This document shows positions 33,096 to 41,096 of a stretch of DNA of 64,000 bases, in pieces. The position numbers and the translations under genes were made by a program. This DNA comes from Bin87 sp965204685 (GTDB lineage Bacteria; Chloroflexota; Dehalococcoidia; Lucifugimonadales; UBA3495), in assembly GCA_965204685.1 (NCBI GenBank), contig OZ242004.1, forward strand, positions 2,356,001 through 2,420,000, written 5' to 3'. The notes beneath the pieces are model-generated. The model was not told where the DNA came from. It ran no database searches and worked only from the letters and a program-made list of their open reading frames with translations. Numbering within the stretch: position 1 is the stretch's first letter; the number at the start of each line of letters is the position of its first letter.

Positions 33096-34967
33096 ATGGT
33101 AACCATAACCGGCGTCATACCTCGCCCCAGCACCTATACCGGCTTGTGGAGCTGGCTAACCACGGTGGACCACAAGCGCATCGGCGCGCTGTACGGCTTT
33201 TCCGCTTTCTTCTTCTTCGTGGTGGGCGGGATCGAAGCCGGCATTATGCGGTTGCAGCTGGTGACATCCGATAATTCGATGGTATCGGCGGACTGGTTCA
33301 ACGCCATGTTCACCATGCACGGCACCACCATGATCTTCATGGCGATCATGCCGTTCGGAGCAACCTTCTTCAACTTCCTGGTGCCACTCATGATTGGCGC
33401 CAGGGACGTGGCTTTCCCGCGTCTGAACGCCTTCTCCTATTGGACGTTCCTCTTCGGGGCGCTCCTCATGCACGCCGGCTTCCTGATCGGGCAGGTTCCA
33501 GACGCCGGCTGGTTCTCCTACGCGAACCTGACCGCCGCGCCGTTCAGCGAGGGCAAAGGTCTGGACTTCTGGGCGCTGAGCCTGCAGGTGCTGGGCGTCG
33601 CCTCGCTTGCCGCCGGCTTCAACTTCGTGGTGACCATCATCAACATGCGGGCGCCGGGGATGTCCCTGATGCGGATGCCCGTGTTCGTGTGGATGACGCT
33701 GGTGACCAGCATCCTTCTGGTGCTGGCGTTCCCGATCATCACCGTCGCCCTGATCGAGCTGACCGCCGACCGCCAGTTCGGGGCCAACTTCTTCAACACC
33801 GCCGCCGGCGGCGACCCCATCCTCTGGCAGCACCTGTTCTGGCTGTTCGGCCATCCCGAGGTGTACATCCTCATCCTGCCGGCCATGGGCGTCGTTTCGG
33901 AGATCATCCCCACCTTCAGCCGCAAACCATTGTTCGGCTACCCCGTGGTCATATTCTCCGGCATCGTCATCGCCATCATGAGCTGGGCGGTGTGGAGCCA
34001 CCACATGTTCACCGTGGGCCTGGGAGCCATCGCCAACTCGGTGTTCACCATCACCACGATGCTGATCGCGGTGCCCACTGGCGTGAAGATTTTCAACTGG
34101 ATTGGCACCATGTGGAGCGGTTCCATCGACCTGAGGACGCCGATGCTCATGGCCATCGGGTTCGTGGCGCTGTTCATCGTGGGCGGTCTCTCCGGCGTAT
34201 CCCACGCCGTATCTCCATCGGACTTCCAGCAACAGGATACTTACTACATCGTCGCCCACATCCACTACGTGCTGTTCGGCGGCGCGATATTCGGCATCTT
34301 TGCCGGCATCTACTACTGGTATCCGAAGATCACGGGCAAGATGTACAACGAACTGCTGGGCAAGATCCACTTCTGGCTCATGTTCATCGGCATGAACCTG
34401 ACCTTCTTCCCCATGCATTACGCCGGGCTGAACGGGATGCCGCGCCGCATCTACACCTACGCCGAGGGGTTCGGCTGGGAAGGCATGAACCTGCTGGCGA
34501 CCATCGGCTACTTCATCATCGTCATCTCGCTGCTGATCTTTATCCACAATTTCTTCCGCAGCATCAAGAAGGGCGAAGAGGCGGGCCACGACCCGTGGGA
34601 CGCTCCCACCCTGGAGTGGAGCATCTCATCACCGCCGCCGGTGTATAACTTCGCCGAGGTGCCCGTGGTGCGCGGCCAGGACGCCTACTGGATTACCAAG
34701 CGTGAGGCTGCTGCCCGCGGCGAGACCGTGCCGGCCGAGCCCCACGTGGACCCCAGCACCATCCACATGCCGAGTCCGTCCTACTGGCCGCTGATCACGT
34801 CCTTCGGTGTGGTGTGGATCGCGGGCGGCCTGTTGATCGATGTGGGTTGGGACTACATCCGGTTCCCGATCAGCTTCATCGGCGGGATCATCACGATCAT
34901 CGGTGTCATCGGCTGGTCAAACGAACCCGCAGCTGAGGAACACCATGAAGCAGCCGGCCATCACTAA
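33096..34967 (+). CDS. coxA: Cytochrome c oxidase subunit I
   Basis: 623-residue heme-copper oxidase core with 12 or more helices. The heme a ligand lies in AMFTMHGTTMIF; the CuB and cross-link region is LFWLFGHPEVYILILPAMGV, with SHHMFTVGLG; the heme a/a3 histidines are in YYIVAHIHYVLFGG. The GHPEVY Glu indicates the A-type family. The C-terminal extension (about residues 520-623) includes one further helix. Follows coxB by about 100 bases; an ATG follows a weak ggagga ribosome site. Confidence 0.96.
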   Translation: MVTITGVIPRPSTYTGLWSWLTTVDHKRIGALYGFSAFFFFVVGGIEAGIMRLQLVTSDNSMVSADWFNAMFTMHGTTMIFMAIMPFGATFFNFLVPLMIGARDVAFPRLNAFSYWTFLFGALLMHAGFLIGQVPDAGWFSYANLTAAPFSEGKGLDFWALSLQVLGVASLAAGFNFVVTIINMRAPGMSLMRMPVFVWMTLVTSILLVLAFPIITVALIELTADRQFGANFFNTAAGGDPILWQHLFWLFGHPEVYILILPAMGVVSEIIPTFSRKPLFGYPVVIFSGIVIAIMSWAVWSHHMFTVGLGAIANSVFTITTMLIAVPTGVKIFNWIGTMWSGSIDLRTPMLMAIGFVALFIVGGLSGVSHAVSPSDFQQQDTYYIVAHIHYVLFGGAIFGIFAGIYYWYPKITGKMYNELLGKIHFWLMFIGMNLTFFPMHYAGLNGMPRRIYTYAEGFGWEGMNLLATIGYFIIVISLLIFIHNFFRSIKKGEEAGHDPWDAPTLEWSISSPPPVYNFAEVPVVRGQDAYWITKREAAARGETVPAEPHVDPSTIHMPSPSYWPLITSFGVVWIAGGLLIDVGWDYIRFPISFIGGIITIIGVIGWSNEPAAEEHHEAAGHH

Positions 34968-35021
34968 GCTGCTCCGCAAGAACCCGGCTTACTCAGATTA
35001 GAACCAGGCAGGAGGAGCGCG

Positions 35022-35711
35022 TTGGCTCACGCAGACACGACCCATGCCCCGCCGGCGCATCCGCCGGCCCACGAGGAAGAGACCACCACCGGGATAAATC
35101 ACCGGAAACTCCTCATGTGGGTGTTTCTCGGCTCGGACTGCCTCTTCTTTGGCTCCCTGATCGCCACCTACATGGTGTACCGGGGGCAGAGCATCGTTGG
35201 CCCGTACCCCAGGGATATCATCGACGTCCCCGTAACTACCATCAGCACCTTCGTGCTCCTGATGAGTTCGTTCGCCATGGTGATGGGTGTCGCCGCGGCC
35301 CGCAACGGGAACCAGAAGCGCCTCATCCAGTGGCTATGGTTGACCATCGTGCTGGGCAGCATTTTCATCGGCTTCCAGGTGTACGAGTTCAACCTGTTCC
35401 GGGTCGAAGGGCTGCGTTACGAAACCAACCTGTTCAGTAGCACCTTCTTCACGCTGACCGGGTTCCACGGCGCCCACGTTACCCTGGGCATCTTCTGGTT
35501 GATCTGCCTGGCCATCGTGGCGGCGCGCAACCCCGCAGGACGGCCCTCCCACCTGGATGTTGACATCGCCGGCCTGTACTGGCACTTCGTCGACATCGTC
35601 TGGATCGTGATTTTCACGCTGCTCTACCTGATCGGCGGATTTGACGGCCCTCCGGAAGCGGGCCACGCGGCGGTGCAGGGATGGAACTGGATCACCGGGC
35701 TGATCAGCTAG
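35022..35711 (+). CDS. coxC: Cytochrome c oxidase subunit III
   Basis: 229-residue membrane subunit III. Begins with a His/Ala/Pro-rich cytosolic segment, then KLLMWVFLGSDCLFFGSLIA, a central FQVYEFNLFRVEGLRYETNL, FTLTGFHGAHVTLGIFWLIC, and YWHFVDIVWIVIFTLLYLIG. These are standard subunit III features. The start is TTG with a strong aggagg ribosome site 7 bases upstream, which decides the choice. Confidence 0.93.
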   Translation: MAHADTTHAPPAHPPAHEEETTTGINHRKLLMWVFLGSDCLFFGSLIATYMVYRGQSIVGPYPRDIIDVPVTTISTFVLLMSSFAMVMGVAAARNGNQKRLIQWLWLTIVLGSIFIGFQVYEFNLFRVEGLRYETNLFSSTFFTLTGFHGAHVTLGIFWLICLAIVAARNPAGRPSHLDVDIAGLYWHFVDIVWIVIFTLLYLIGGFDGPPEAGHAAVQGWNWITGLIS

Positions 35712-35733
35712 GTTTCGAGGAGGCAACCACCAG

Positions 35734-36609
35734 ATGAGCGCTAACCCCGGTCAGGAGGCCATAATGGCCCATGACGATCACACGGCCCACGAGGAACACG
35801 CGGCGCACGAAGATGCCGGCATATCGCGGTTCTTCTTCGGACGTGTGCCGGAGGGCGTGCACGGTGGGCTGAAGCAGTACGGCCTGCTCGCGATTTTCCT
35901 GGCCATCATCACGCTGATCGAATTCCTGATCATTGTCCCTGAGGGGCTCCAGGGCAGCGGCGTCGTCATCGCCCCACTGGTGATCCTGTCGGTCATCAAG
36001 TTCTTCTGCGTGGTCGCGTTCTTCATGCACCTGAAGTTCGAGAACCCGCTGCTCTGGCAGATTTTCGTTGCTGGCCTCGCCTTGGGTCTCGTGGTCGCCT
36101 TGTCGCTGGTCTTGCTTTTTGGCGTGTTCCGGCCGACGCCCCGCGCTTTCTCCGAGCCGCGGATAGAACCTTTCGTGCACCATGCAGAGGATACGCACGC
36201 TGTGGCGGAGCGTCCGTTGCCGGACGAGTTGCCGCCGCCGGCGAACCCCGCCGACCTGGCTCCGGCCGCGCCGGCCGGTGCCGCCGCCGCGAGCGCATCC
36301 CCAGGGCAAACTCTATTCGTTGGCACCGCAGCATGCGCGTCGTGCCACACCATTCAGGGGGTGGCCCAGGGCGTGCTGGGACCACCATTAGACGGGATAG
36401 CATCGGCCGCGGCCAACCGCATTTCGGGTTACTCGGCGGAAGAGTACATCCGGGAGTCGATAGTGGAGCCCGACGCTTACACCGCAGGCACTGCCGATGG
36501 TCTGTCCCAGGACTATCAAGAAGGATTGATGAGCGCCACCATGGCCGGCATCGCGTTGACCGATGAGGACGTGAATGCATTGGTTGAATACCTGTTGCAA
36601 CTGAGGTAA
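35734..36609 (+). CDS. Oxidase subunit IV-like protein fused to cytochrome c
   Basis: 291-residue fusion. The N-terminal part after a His-rich leader is a three-helix prokaryotic subunit IV (CtaF/COX4-like: QYGLLAIFLAIITLIEFLII, then FFCVVAFFMHLKFENPLLWQ). A Pro/Ala linker follows, then a class I cytochrome c domain with CASCH (TAACASCHTIQGVAQGVLGP) and a possible Met ligand near LMSATMAG. A fused electron-transfer domain is an unusual addition to subunit IV. The c domain closely resembles the next gene. The start could also be the ATG at 35,764, which has its own caggagg site. Confidence 0.8.
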   Translation: MSANPGQEAIMAHDDHTAHEEHAAHEDAGISRFFFGRVPEGVHGGLKQYGLLAIFLAIITLIEFLIIVPEGLQGSGVVIAPLVILSVIKFFCVVAFFMHLKFENPLLWQIFVAGLALGLVVALSLVLLFGVFRPTPRAFSEPRIEPFVHHAEDTHAVAERPLPDELPPPANPADLAPAAPAGAAAASASPGQTLFVGTAACASCHTIQGVAQGVLGPPLDGIASAAANRISGYSAEEYIRESIVEPDAYTAGTADGLSQDYQEGLMSATMAGIALTDEDVNALVEYLLQLR

Positions 36610-36641
36610 CCACACGCCATCGACATAGGGAGACGACTCCG

Positions 36642-37073
36642 ATGCAGCGCCGCTATGCAACAATAGCGGCGCTGTTGTTTACGGCGGCGGCAATAATCAG
36701 TGCCGCCTGCGGTTCCAACGGTCCTCCCGTTCCTAACGCCGCCGACGACCCACAGGATGACGCCCTCGCCCAGGTCGGCAAGGAACTGTTCACCGGCAAC
36801 GGAGCCTGCCACGCATGTCATGCTATCGACGGCATTGCACAGGGGGTGCTGGGCCCCGACCTCACCAGCATCGGTACATTGGCGGCCAACCGCATCCCTG
36901 GATATACTGCCGAGCGGTACATCCGGGAATCCATCGTTGATCCGTGCGCTTATGATGGATTTCGTGTGCCGGGGCTGCCGAGTTGTGAGCTTATGGATCC
37001 CGCACGTACTGGAATCATTTTATCCGACGATGATGTTGACGCCCTGGTAGCTTTCCTCCTCAGGCAACGATAG
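36642..37073 (+). CDS. Lipoprotein cytochrome c
   Basis: 143-residue exported class I cytochrome c. A lipoprotein signal ends AAIISAACGSNG. The heme site is CHACH in NGACHACHAIDGIAQGVLGP. The C-terminal part (RYIRESIVDPCAYDGFRVPG … LMDPARTGIIL) has two extra Cys bracketing a loop, possibly a disulfide. It is clearly paralogous to the c domain of the preceding protein (shared IAQGVLGP, AANRI.GY.AE.YIRESIV). Probably feeds electrons to the oxidase. Confidence 0.85.
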   Translation: MQRRYATIAALLFTAAAIISAACGSNGPPVPNAADDPQDDALAQVGKELFTGNGACHACHAIDGIAQGVLGPDLTSIGTLAANRIPGYTAERYIRESIVDPCAYDGFRVPGLPSCELMDPARTGIILSDDDVDALVAFLLRQR

Positions 37074-37204
37074 TCTGGGTGCTGATTATTCCATACGCGG
37101 CGTGTACACTATGCGCCATCGCCGCCTATCGTCAGTATCCTATGCGTGCTGTTCATCGATGTAAAAACAAAGCGAGTACGTGTGAGACACGGGAGGACGC
37201 CGCT

Positions 37205-38089
37205 ATGCTGGTTGACTTGATTCGGATTACTGCCGCCGATGGCATGGAACTGGATGGAGCGTTTTTCGCTCCGGAGGCCGACGCGGCCCCAGCCGGGCCC
37301 ATTGACGCCGCCATGGTCATTCACGGGTCAGGCCGCAACTTTTACACCCCGGCGACGGCCAACATGGCCAACGACCTGCGGAACGCGGGATACGCAGCGT
37401 TGACCCTGAACACCCGGGGGCACGACACCGTCTGGGTCGACCGGCAAACCGGCGTGGCCGAGGGCAACGCCTACGAGATCCTGGACAACAGCCGGCAGGA
37501 CCTGAAGGCTGGCATCGACTACCTGGAAGCGCAAGGATACCGGCGGATCGCCATCCTGGGCCAGAGCATGGGCGCCGTGAAGGTCGCCTACTACGGGGCG
37601 GTGGAGAACGACCCGCGCGTGGCGGCGGTAGTGCCCATTTCTCCGGTGCGGCTGTCCTGCTCTTACTACCTGGAGTCACCCGACGCCGAAGAGTTCCGCG
37701 CCAACCTGGAGACCGCGGACCGCATGGAAGCGGAAGGCCGGGCCCTGGACCTGTTCTATGTGGACTTTCCGATCAAGGAAATGTTCTCGGCCATGGCCTA
37801 CATCGACAAGCATGGGCCGCTGGAACGGTACAACGTCGTCATGCACGCCCCGAAGATCACGGCGCCGCTCTTCGTGCTGTCCGGTTCGTTGGAAACGCAC
37901 ACCCGGCTGCTGGACGTCCCGCAGGACATGATCACCGCCGCGGTCAACTGCCCGCGAGCAGAATACCTGGTATTGGAAGGCGGGAACCATTCCCTGACCA
38001 ACATGATGCCGGCGGCCGGCGAGGCGGTGATCAACTGGCTGGCCTCTCTGTCTGCTGATGTTGGCGCTGCGGCCGTTGCGGCCAACTGA
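37205..38089 (+). CDS. Alpha/beta hydrolase (dienelactone-hydrolase-like or esterase)
   Basis: 294-residue alpha/beta hydrolase with DAAMVIHGSGRNFYTPATAN, nucleophile elbow ILGQSMGAVKVAYYG (Ser in GQSMG), an acid region PLFVLSGSLETHTRL and a His in LEGGNHSLTNM. The triad is complete. Substrate unknown. The ATG at 37,205 has a gggagga ribosome site; the longer frame from 37,079 contains a low-complexity stretch and was rejected. Confidence 0.8.
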   Translation: MLVDLIRITAADGMELDGAFFAPEADAAPAGPIDAAMVIHGSGRNFYTPATANMANDLRNAGYAALTLNTRGHDTVWVDRQTGVAEGNAYEILDNSRQDLKAGIDYLEAQGYRRIAILGQSMGAVKVAYYGAVENDPRVAAVVPISPVRLSCSYYLESPDAEEFRANLETADRMEAEGRALDLFYVDFPIKEMFSAMAYIDKHGPLERYNVVMHAPKITAPLFVLSGSLETHTRLLDVPQDMITAAVNCPRAEYLVLEGGNHSLTNMMPAAGEAVINWLASLSADVGAAAVAAN

Positions 38090-38108
38090 GTGACGGTCAC
38101 ACCCGGCC

Positions 38109-38552
38109 ATGAACGCCAATCCCGGCTCCATCCAGGTCACTCCAATCGGGTACGTTCGGAGCCGGTTCACTGACTACGCGCCTTCCGACGAAATGCGGGA
38201 GCATCCCTCCCAGATCGTGGTGCTTCCGGAATTCGCCGACGGGTTGTTGGGACTGGAACCCGGCGACAGCATCCAGACCCTGTTCGTTCTGCACCGAGCG
38301 GCCGCCACCGGCTATGAGTTGCGTCTGCATCCCGGTCACAACCCGGCCAACCCCATTCGGGGCGTTTTCGGCACCAGGAGCCAGTACCGCCCAAACTTCA
38401 TCGCCGCCACCATCGCCCAGATCCAGGACATCAGCGCGGCTGACCAGGGCGGGGGCACGATCATTACGGTCATTGGCCTGGACGCGCAGGACGGGTCGCC
38501 CGTAATTGACATCAAGCCGCACCACGCGACCTACGACGGGCCGGCTGCGTAG
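38109..38552 (+). CDS. TrmO/TsaA-family protein
   Basis: 147-residue protein of the TsaA/TrmO family, known for SAM-dependent N6-methylation of t6A37 in tRNA. Signature segments are VTPIGYVRSRFTDYAP, FGTRSQYRPNFIAATIAQI and LDAQDGSPVIDIKPHHATYD. Compared with E. coli TrmO it is short and lacks the C-terminal domain, as many bacterial and archaeal homologues do. Role in tRNA is inferred from family only. Lies 19 bases after the hydrolase. Confidence 0.75.
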   Translation: MNANPGSIQVTPIGYVRSRFTDYAPSDEMREHPSQIVVLPEFADGLLGLEPGDSIQTLFVLHRAAATGYELRLHPGHNPANPIRGVFGTRSQYRPNFIAATIAQIQDISAADQGGGTIITVIGLDAQDGSPVIDIKPHHATYDGPAA

Positions 38553-38561
38553 CGCCTCGTT

Positions 38562-38590
38562 TTGACACCGCCGGCACGTTCCTATACCAT
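38562..38590 (+). promoter_or_regulatory. Sigma70-type promoter for the zinc-ribbon gene
   Basis: Perfect -35 TTGACA (38,562-38,567), 17-base spacer, -10 TACCAT (38,585-38,590). The predicted start near 38,597 gives a leader of about 80 bases with a strong hairpin. Confidence 0.6.
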
Positions 38591-38620
38591 CGCCTGCGGG
38601 GTTTCGTTGGGAGCAGAAGT

Positions 38621-38644
38621 CTGCCCGGCATCCGCGCCGGGCAG
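38621..38644 (+). promoter_or_regulatory. Leader hairpin upstream of zinc-ribbon gene
   Basis: A 9-bp perfect GC-rich stem (CTGCCCGGC with GCCGGGCAG) and a 6-base loop sit in the predicted leader, 32 bases before the ATG. There is no T-run after it, so it is not an ordinary terminator; it may stabilise or regulate the message. Confidence 0.4.
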
Positions 38645-38675
38645 TTCCGCCCGCGGCCCTTGAGGTGGTCCACAT

Positions 38676-38984
38676 ATGCCGATCTACGAGTATCGTTGCC
38701 AGTCGTGCGCTCAGGTGAGCAGTTACTTTTTCAAGGTGGCCTCCGCGGCGACCGACGTCAACTGCGAACACTGCGGCGACTACGGGATGGAACGCATCAT
38801 GTCTTCCTTCTCGCGGGGCAGGACTGAAGCCGATACGTACCGGGACCTCGACCCCCGGTACTATAAAATGGTTGACGACGCTTTGGGCAAAGCGCCCTCT
38901 ACCACTGACCCGGACCACTATCTGCGCAAAATGGCCCCGTTTTCATCCGCTGAGAAGACGGGAGATCCTTACTTCCACGAATAG
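38676..38984 (+). CDS. FmdB-type zinc-ribbon protein
   Basis: 102-residue protein beginning MPIYEYRCQSCAQVSSYFFK with a second CxxC in VNCEHCGDYGMERIMSSFSR, the FmdB/CxxC_CXXC_SSSS family ribbon. The family is named from a regulator beside formamidase genes, but function is poorly defined. The C-terminal half (DRDLDPRYYK-like region, KMAPFSSAEKTGDPYFHE) is unassigned. ATG preceded by gaggtgg. Confidence 0.8.
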   Translation: MPIYEYRCQSCAQVSSYFFKVASAATDVNCEHCGDYGMERIMSSFSRGRTEADTYRDLDPRYYKMVDDALGKAPSTTDPDHYLRKMAPFSSAEKTGDPYFHE

Positions 38985-39044
38985 CGTGATGACCGGTCCC
39001 GAACGCAGCGACCGGCGTTTCCCGAGCCCGGAGGCAACCTCTGC

Positions 39045-39482
39045 ATGACTGCTGAACCGATTGTATTCCCGTCGCTGGCCTGGTTTGAAGAATTGCAGCG
39101 GCTGGTGAACGATGACCCCGCCTACCGCCAGATCGGCACTGTGGATGCTTCCATGGGCGTCAAGGTAGGCGATGAAGTATTCGTAGTCACCTTTGAGGCG
39201 TTCGAGTGCAACTCGGTGCGCTCCGGCAACGAGTACGATCTGATCAACGTGGACTTCTTCATTGAGATGGAGTCCGCTGCCTGGAAAGCCATGCTGGAAA
39301 ATATCCGGGCCAACGGCGGCGCAGAAGCCGGCCAGACGCTGGTCAGCCTGGACATGCTCAATGAGATCTCCACCAACGCCACGGGGGATCAGCTTCGGGC
39401 GGATATGTTCTTCCGGTATAACCAGAGCCTGCAGCACTTTTTTGACCTGTCGGCGAACTTGAACACCGTGTTCGCCGACTGA
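39045..39482 (+). CDS. SCP2-like sterol-carrier-fold protein
   Basis: 145-residue soluble protein with SCP2-like traits: an N-terminal LAWFEELQRLVNDDPAYRQI, a central strand VKVGDEVFVVTFEAFECNSV, and C-terminal RADMFFRYNQSLQHFFDLSA. Such domains bind lipids or acyl-CoA. Similarity is by pattern only. ATG preceded by a cggaggc ribosome site. Confidence 0.5.
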   Translation: MTAEPIVFPSLAWFEELQRLVNDDPAYRQIGTVDASMGVKVGDEVFVVTFEAFECNSVRSGNEYDLINVDFFIEMESAAWKAMLENIRANGGAEAGQTLVSLDMLNEISTNATGDQLRADMFFRYNQSLQHFFDLSANLNTVFAD

Positions 39483-39539
39483 CTCCGCCGGTTCGATACC
39501 GGCCTACCTCGCTCCACCCGCAACCACAGGGGACTATCA

Positions 39540-40652
39540 ATGACCACCACCACAGTTTTGGAAGAAGTAGGAATGGACCCGGCGGCGGTGCAGGAGTTGG
39601 AAAACCTGTTCCACCGGCAGATTGACCAGGGGTTGCACCCCGGAGCCGGCCTCGCCGTCTACCGGCACGGTCGCCTTGCGGTTGACCTCTGGGGCGGATT
39701 GGCCGACGACGCCGGCGGCACTCCGGTTGCGGCCGACACAATGTTCATCCTCTATTCTTCCACCAAGCCGCTGGCGGCAGCTTGCCTGCACGTCCTATGG
39801 GAGCGGGGGTATTTAGACTGGGACGACGCCGTGGTCAAGTACTGGCCGGAGTTCGCCAAGCACGGCAAGGACGCGGTGACGGTCCGTCATGTGCTGACCC
39901 ATAAGGGCGGCTTCCCGGAAACTCCTCCGGAGTTGTCCTGGGACCGTTGGCAGGACTGGGACTATGTGGTCGAGTGCATGGAGGACATCATCCCCGATTA
40001 TCCCGCCGGGCAAATCATGGCGTACCACCCGCGCAACTTTGGCTGGGTGATCGGCGAGTTGGTGCGCCGGATCGACGGACGACACATCGGCGTGTTTCTG
40101 CGAGAAGAGATCCTGGACCCGCTGGGTTTGCACGACGGGTACGTGGGGCTGCCTCCCGAGCTGGAGCCCCGGGTGTCCCGCATCCACGCCATGGAAGACT
40201 GCGACCGCCCGGGCATGATCCGCCCGTACAACCGGCCGGAAGTGCATCAGGCGGTGCATCCTGCCGGCGGGGGCATCTTCACCGCCCGCGACCTGGCCCG
40301 TTTCTACGCCATGATGTGCAACGGCGGCGAGTTGGACGGTGTCCGCATCCTCAAGCCGGAGACAGTGGCTGAGGTTACGCGCCTCGATTCCGAGGCCAAC
40401 GACTTCTCCCTGGGTACGCGGATGCGCCGCTCGTTGGGTCTGGTGCTGGACGATAGCCGCATGGGAGCCACCACCAACGCCGGCGATGGCCTGGGCACCT
40501 TCGGGCACGGCGGGGCCGGTACCTCGGTCGGCTGGGCTGATCCCGGCATGGGCCTGGCTGTGGCGTACATCACCAACGGGTTCCGCGCCAGCGCCACCAA
40601 CAATCCTCGCCTGGCGGCCATTTCGCGGGCGGTGCGGGCGACCTGCCGGTAA
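39540..40652 (+). CDS. Class C beta-lactamase-like serine hydrolase (EstB-like)
   Basis: 370-residue serine hydrolase of the beta-lactamase/transpeptidase superfamily. The SxxK motif is Ser73-S-T-Lys76 in ILYSSTKPLAAACLH. The Tyr motif region is MAYHPRNFGWVIGELVRRID, and a C-terminal GHGGAGTSVGWADPG replaces the KTG box. The pattern fits EstB-type esterases rather than a true beta-lactamase. No signal peptide is evident, so a cytosolic esterase is likely. Confidence 0.83.
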   Translation: MTTTTVLEEVGMDPAAVQELENLFHRQIDQGLHPGAGLAVYRHGRLAVDLWGGLADDAGGTPVAADTMFILYSSTKPLAAACLHVLWERGYLDWDDAVVKYWPEFAKHGKDAVTVRHVLTHKGGFPETPPELSWDRWQDWDYVVECMEDIIPDYPAGQIMAYHPRNFGWVIGELVRRIDGRHIGVFLREEILDPLGLHDGYVGLPPELEPRVSRIHAMEDCDRPGMIRPYNRPEVHQAVHPAGGGIFTARDLARFYAMMCNGGELDGVRILKPETVAEVTRLDSEANDFSLGTRMRRSLGLVLDDSRMGATTNAGDGLGTFGHGGAGTSVGWADPGMGLAVAYITNGFRASATNNPRLAAISRAVRATCR

Positions 40653-40667
40653 TCGGGTCCACGGAGC

Positions 40668-41024
40668 ATGGCATCCATCATCTACCACCTGGCGTTCCGG
40701 TCCGATTGGGAAGCCGCCGTCACTGAGGGCGAATATCGGGCGCCGTCGCTGGCGGAAGAGGGCTTTATCCACGCCAGCAGCGACGAAGCCCAGATGTTGC
40801 GGGTCGCGGCGCGACTGTTTGCCGGCCGAACCGATCTGCTGGCATTGGACGTGGACACCGAACGCCTGCCCGAAGGATCGCCGCTGGTGCGGGAGCCTTC
40901 CCGTTCGGGCGAGATCTACCCGCACGTTTACGGGCCCATCAACCTGCACGCGGTAGTCCGCATCCGCGCACTGGCGCCGGATGCGGCGCAACCGAGCGGA
41001 TTCGCGTTGGGTGGGGGTGGGTGA
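40668..41024 (+). CDS. DUF952 family protein
   Basis: 118-residue protein of the DUF952 family: IIYHLAFRSDWEAAVTEGEY, EEGFIHASSDEAQMLRVAAR and EIYPHVYGPINLHAVV, with the conserved IH(A/C)S and YPHxYGP-type motifs. Function unknown; some relatives look like small metabolite or ADP-ribose-like binders. It starts 15 bases after the serine hydrolase. Confidence 0.8.
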   Translation: MASIIYHLAFRSDWEAAVTEGEYRAPSLAEEGFIHASSDEAQMLRVAARLFAGRTDLLALDVDTERLPEGSPLVREPSRSGEIYPHVYGPINLHAVVRIRALAPDAAQPSGFALGGGG

Positions 41025-41096
41025 CCGGAGCCCGACATTCGGTACGCTGAAGAGCAGCTTTCGTCCATTCGCCGGGTCATAGCCGGCCTGGTCGGC

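Noticed and set aside
33156..34589. 477-residue open frame on the minus strand across coxA
   Set aside because: Antisense to subunit I, no recognised motif, very rich in His, Glu, Asp and Gly as expected for the complement of membrane-protein codons.
39540..40652. True beta-lactamase resistance gene
   Set aside because: SxxK is present, but the Tyr and KTG boxes and lack of a signal peptide fit EstB-type esterases better.
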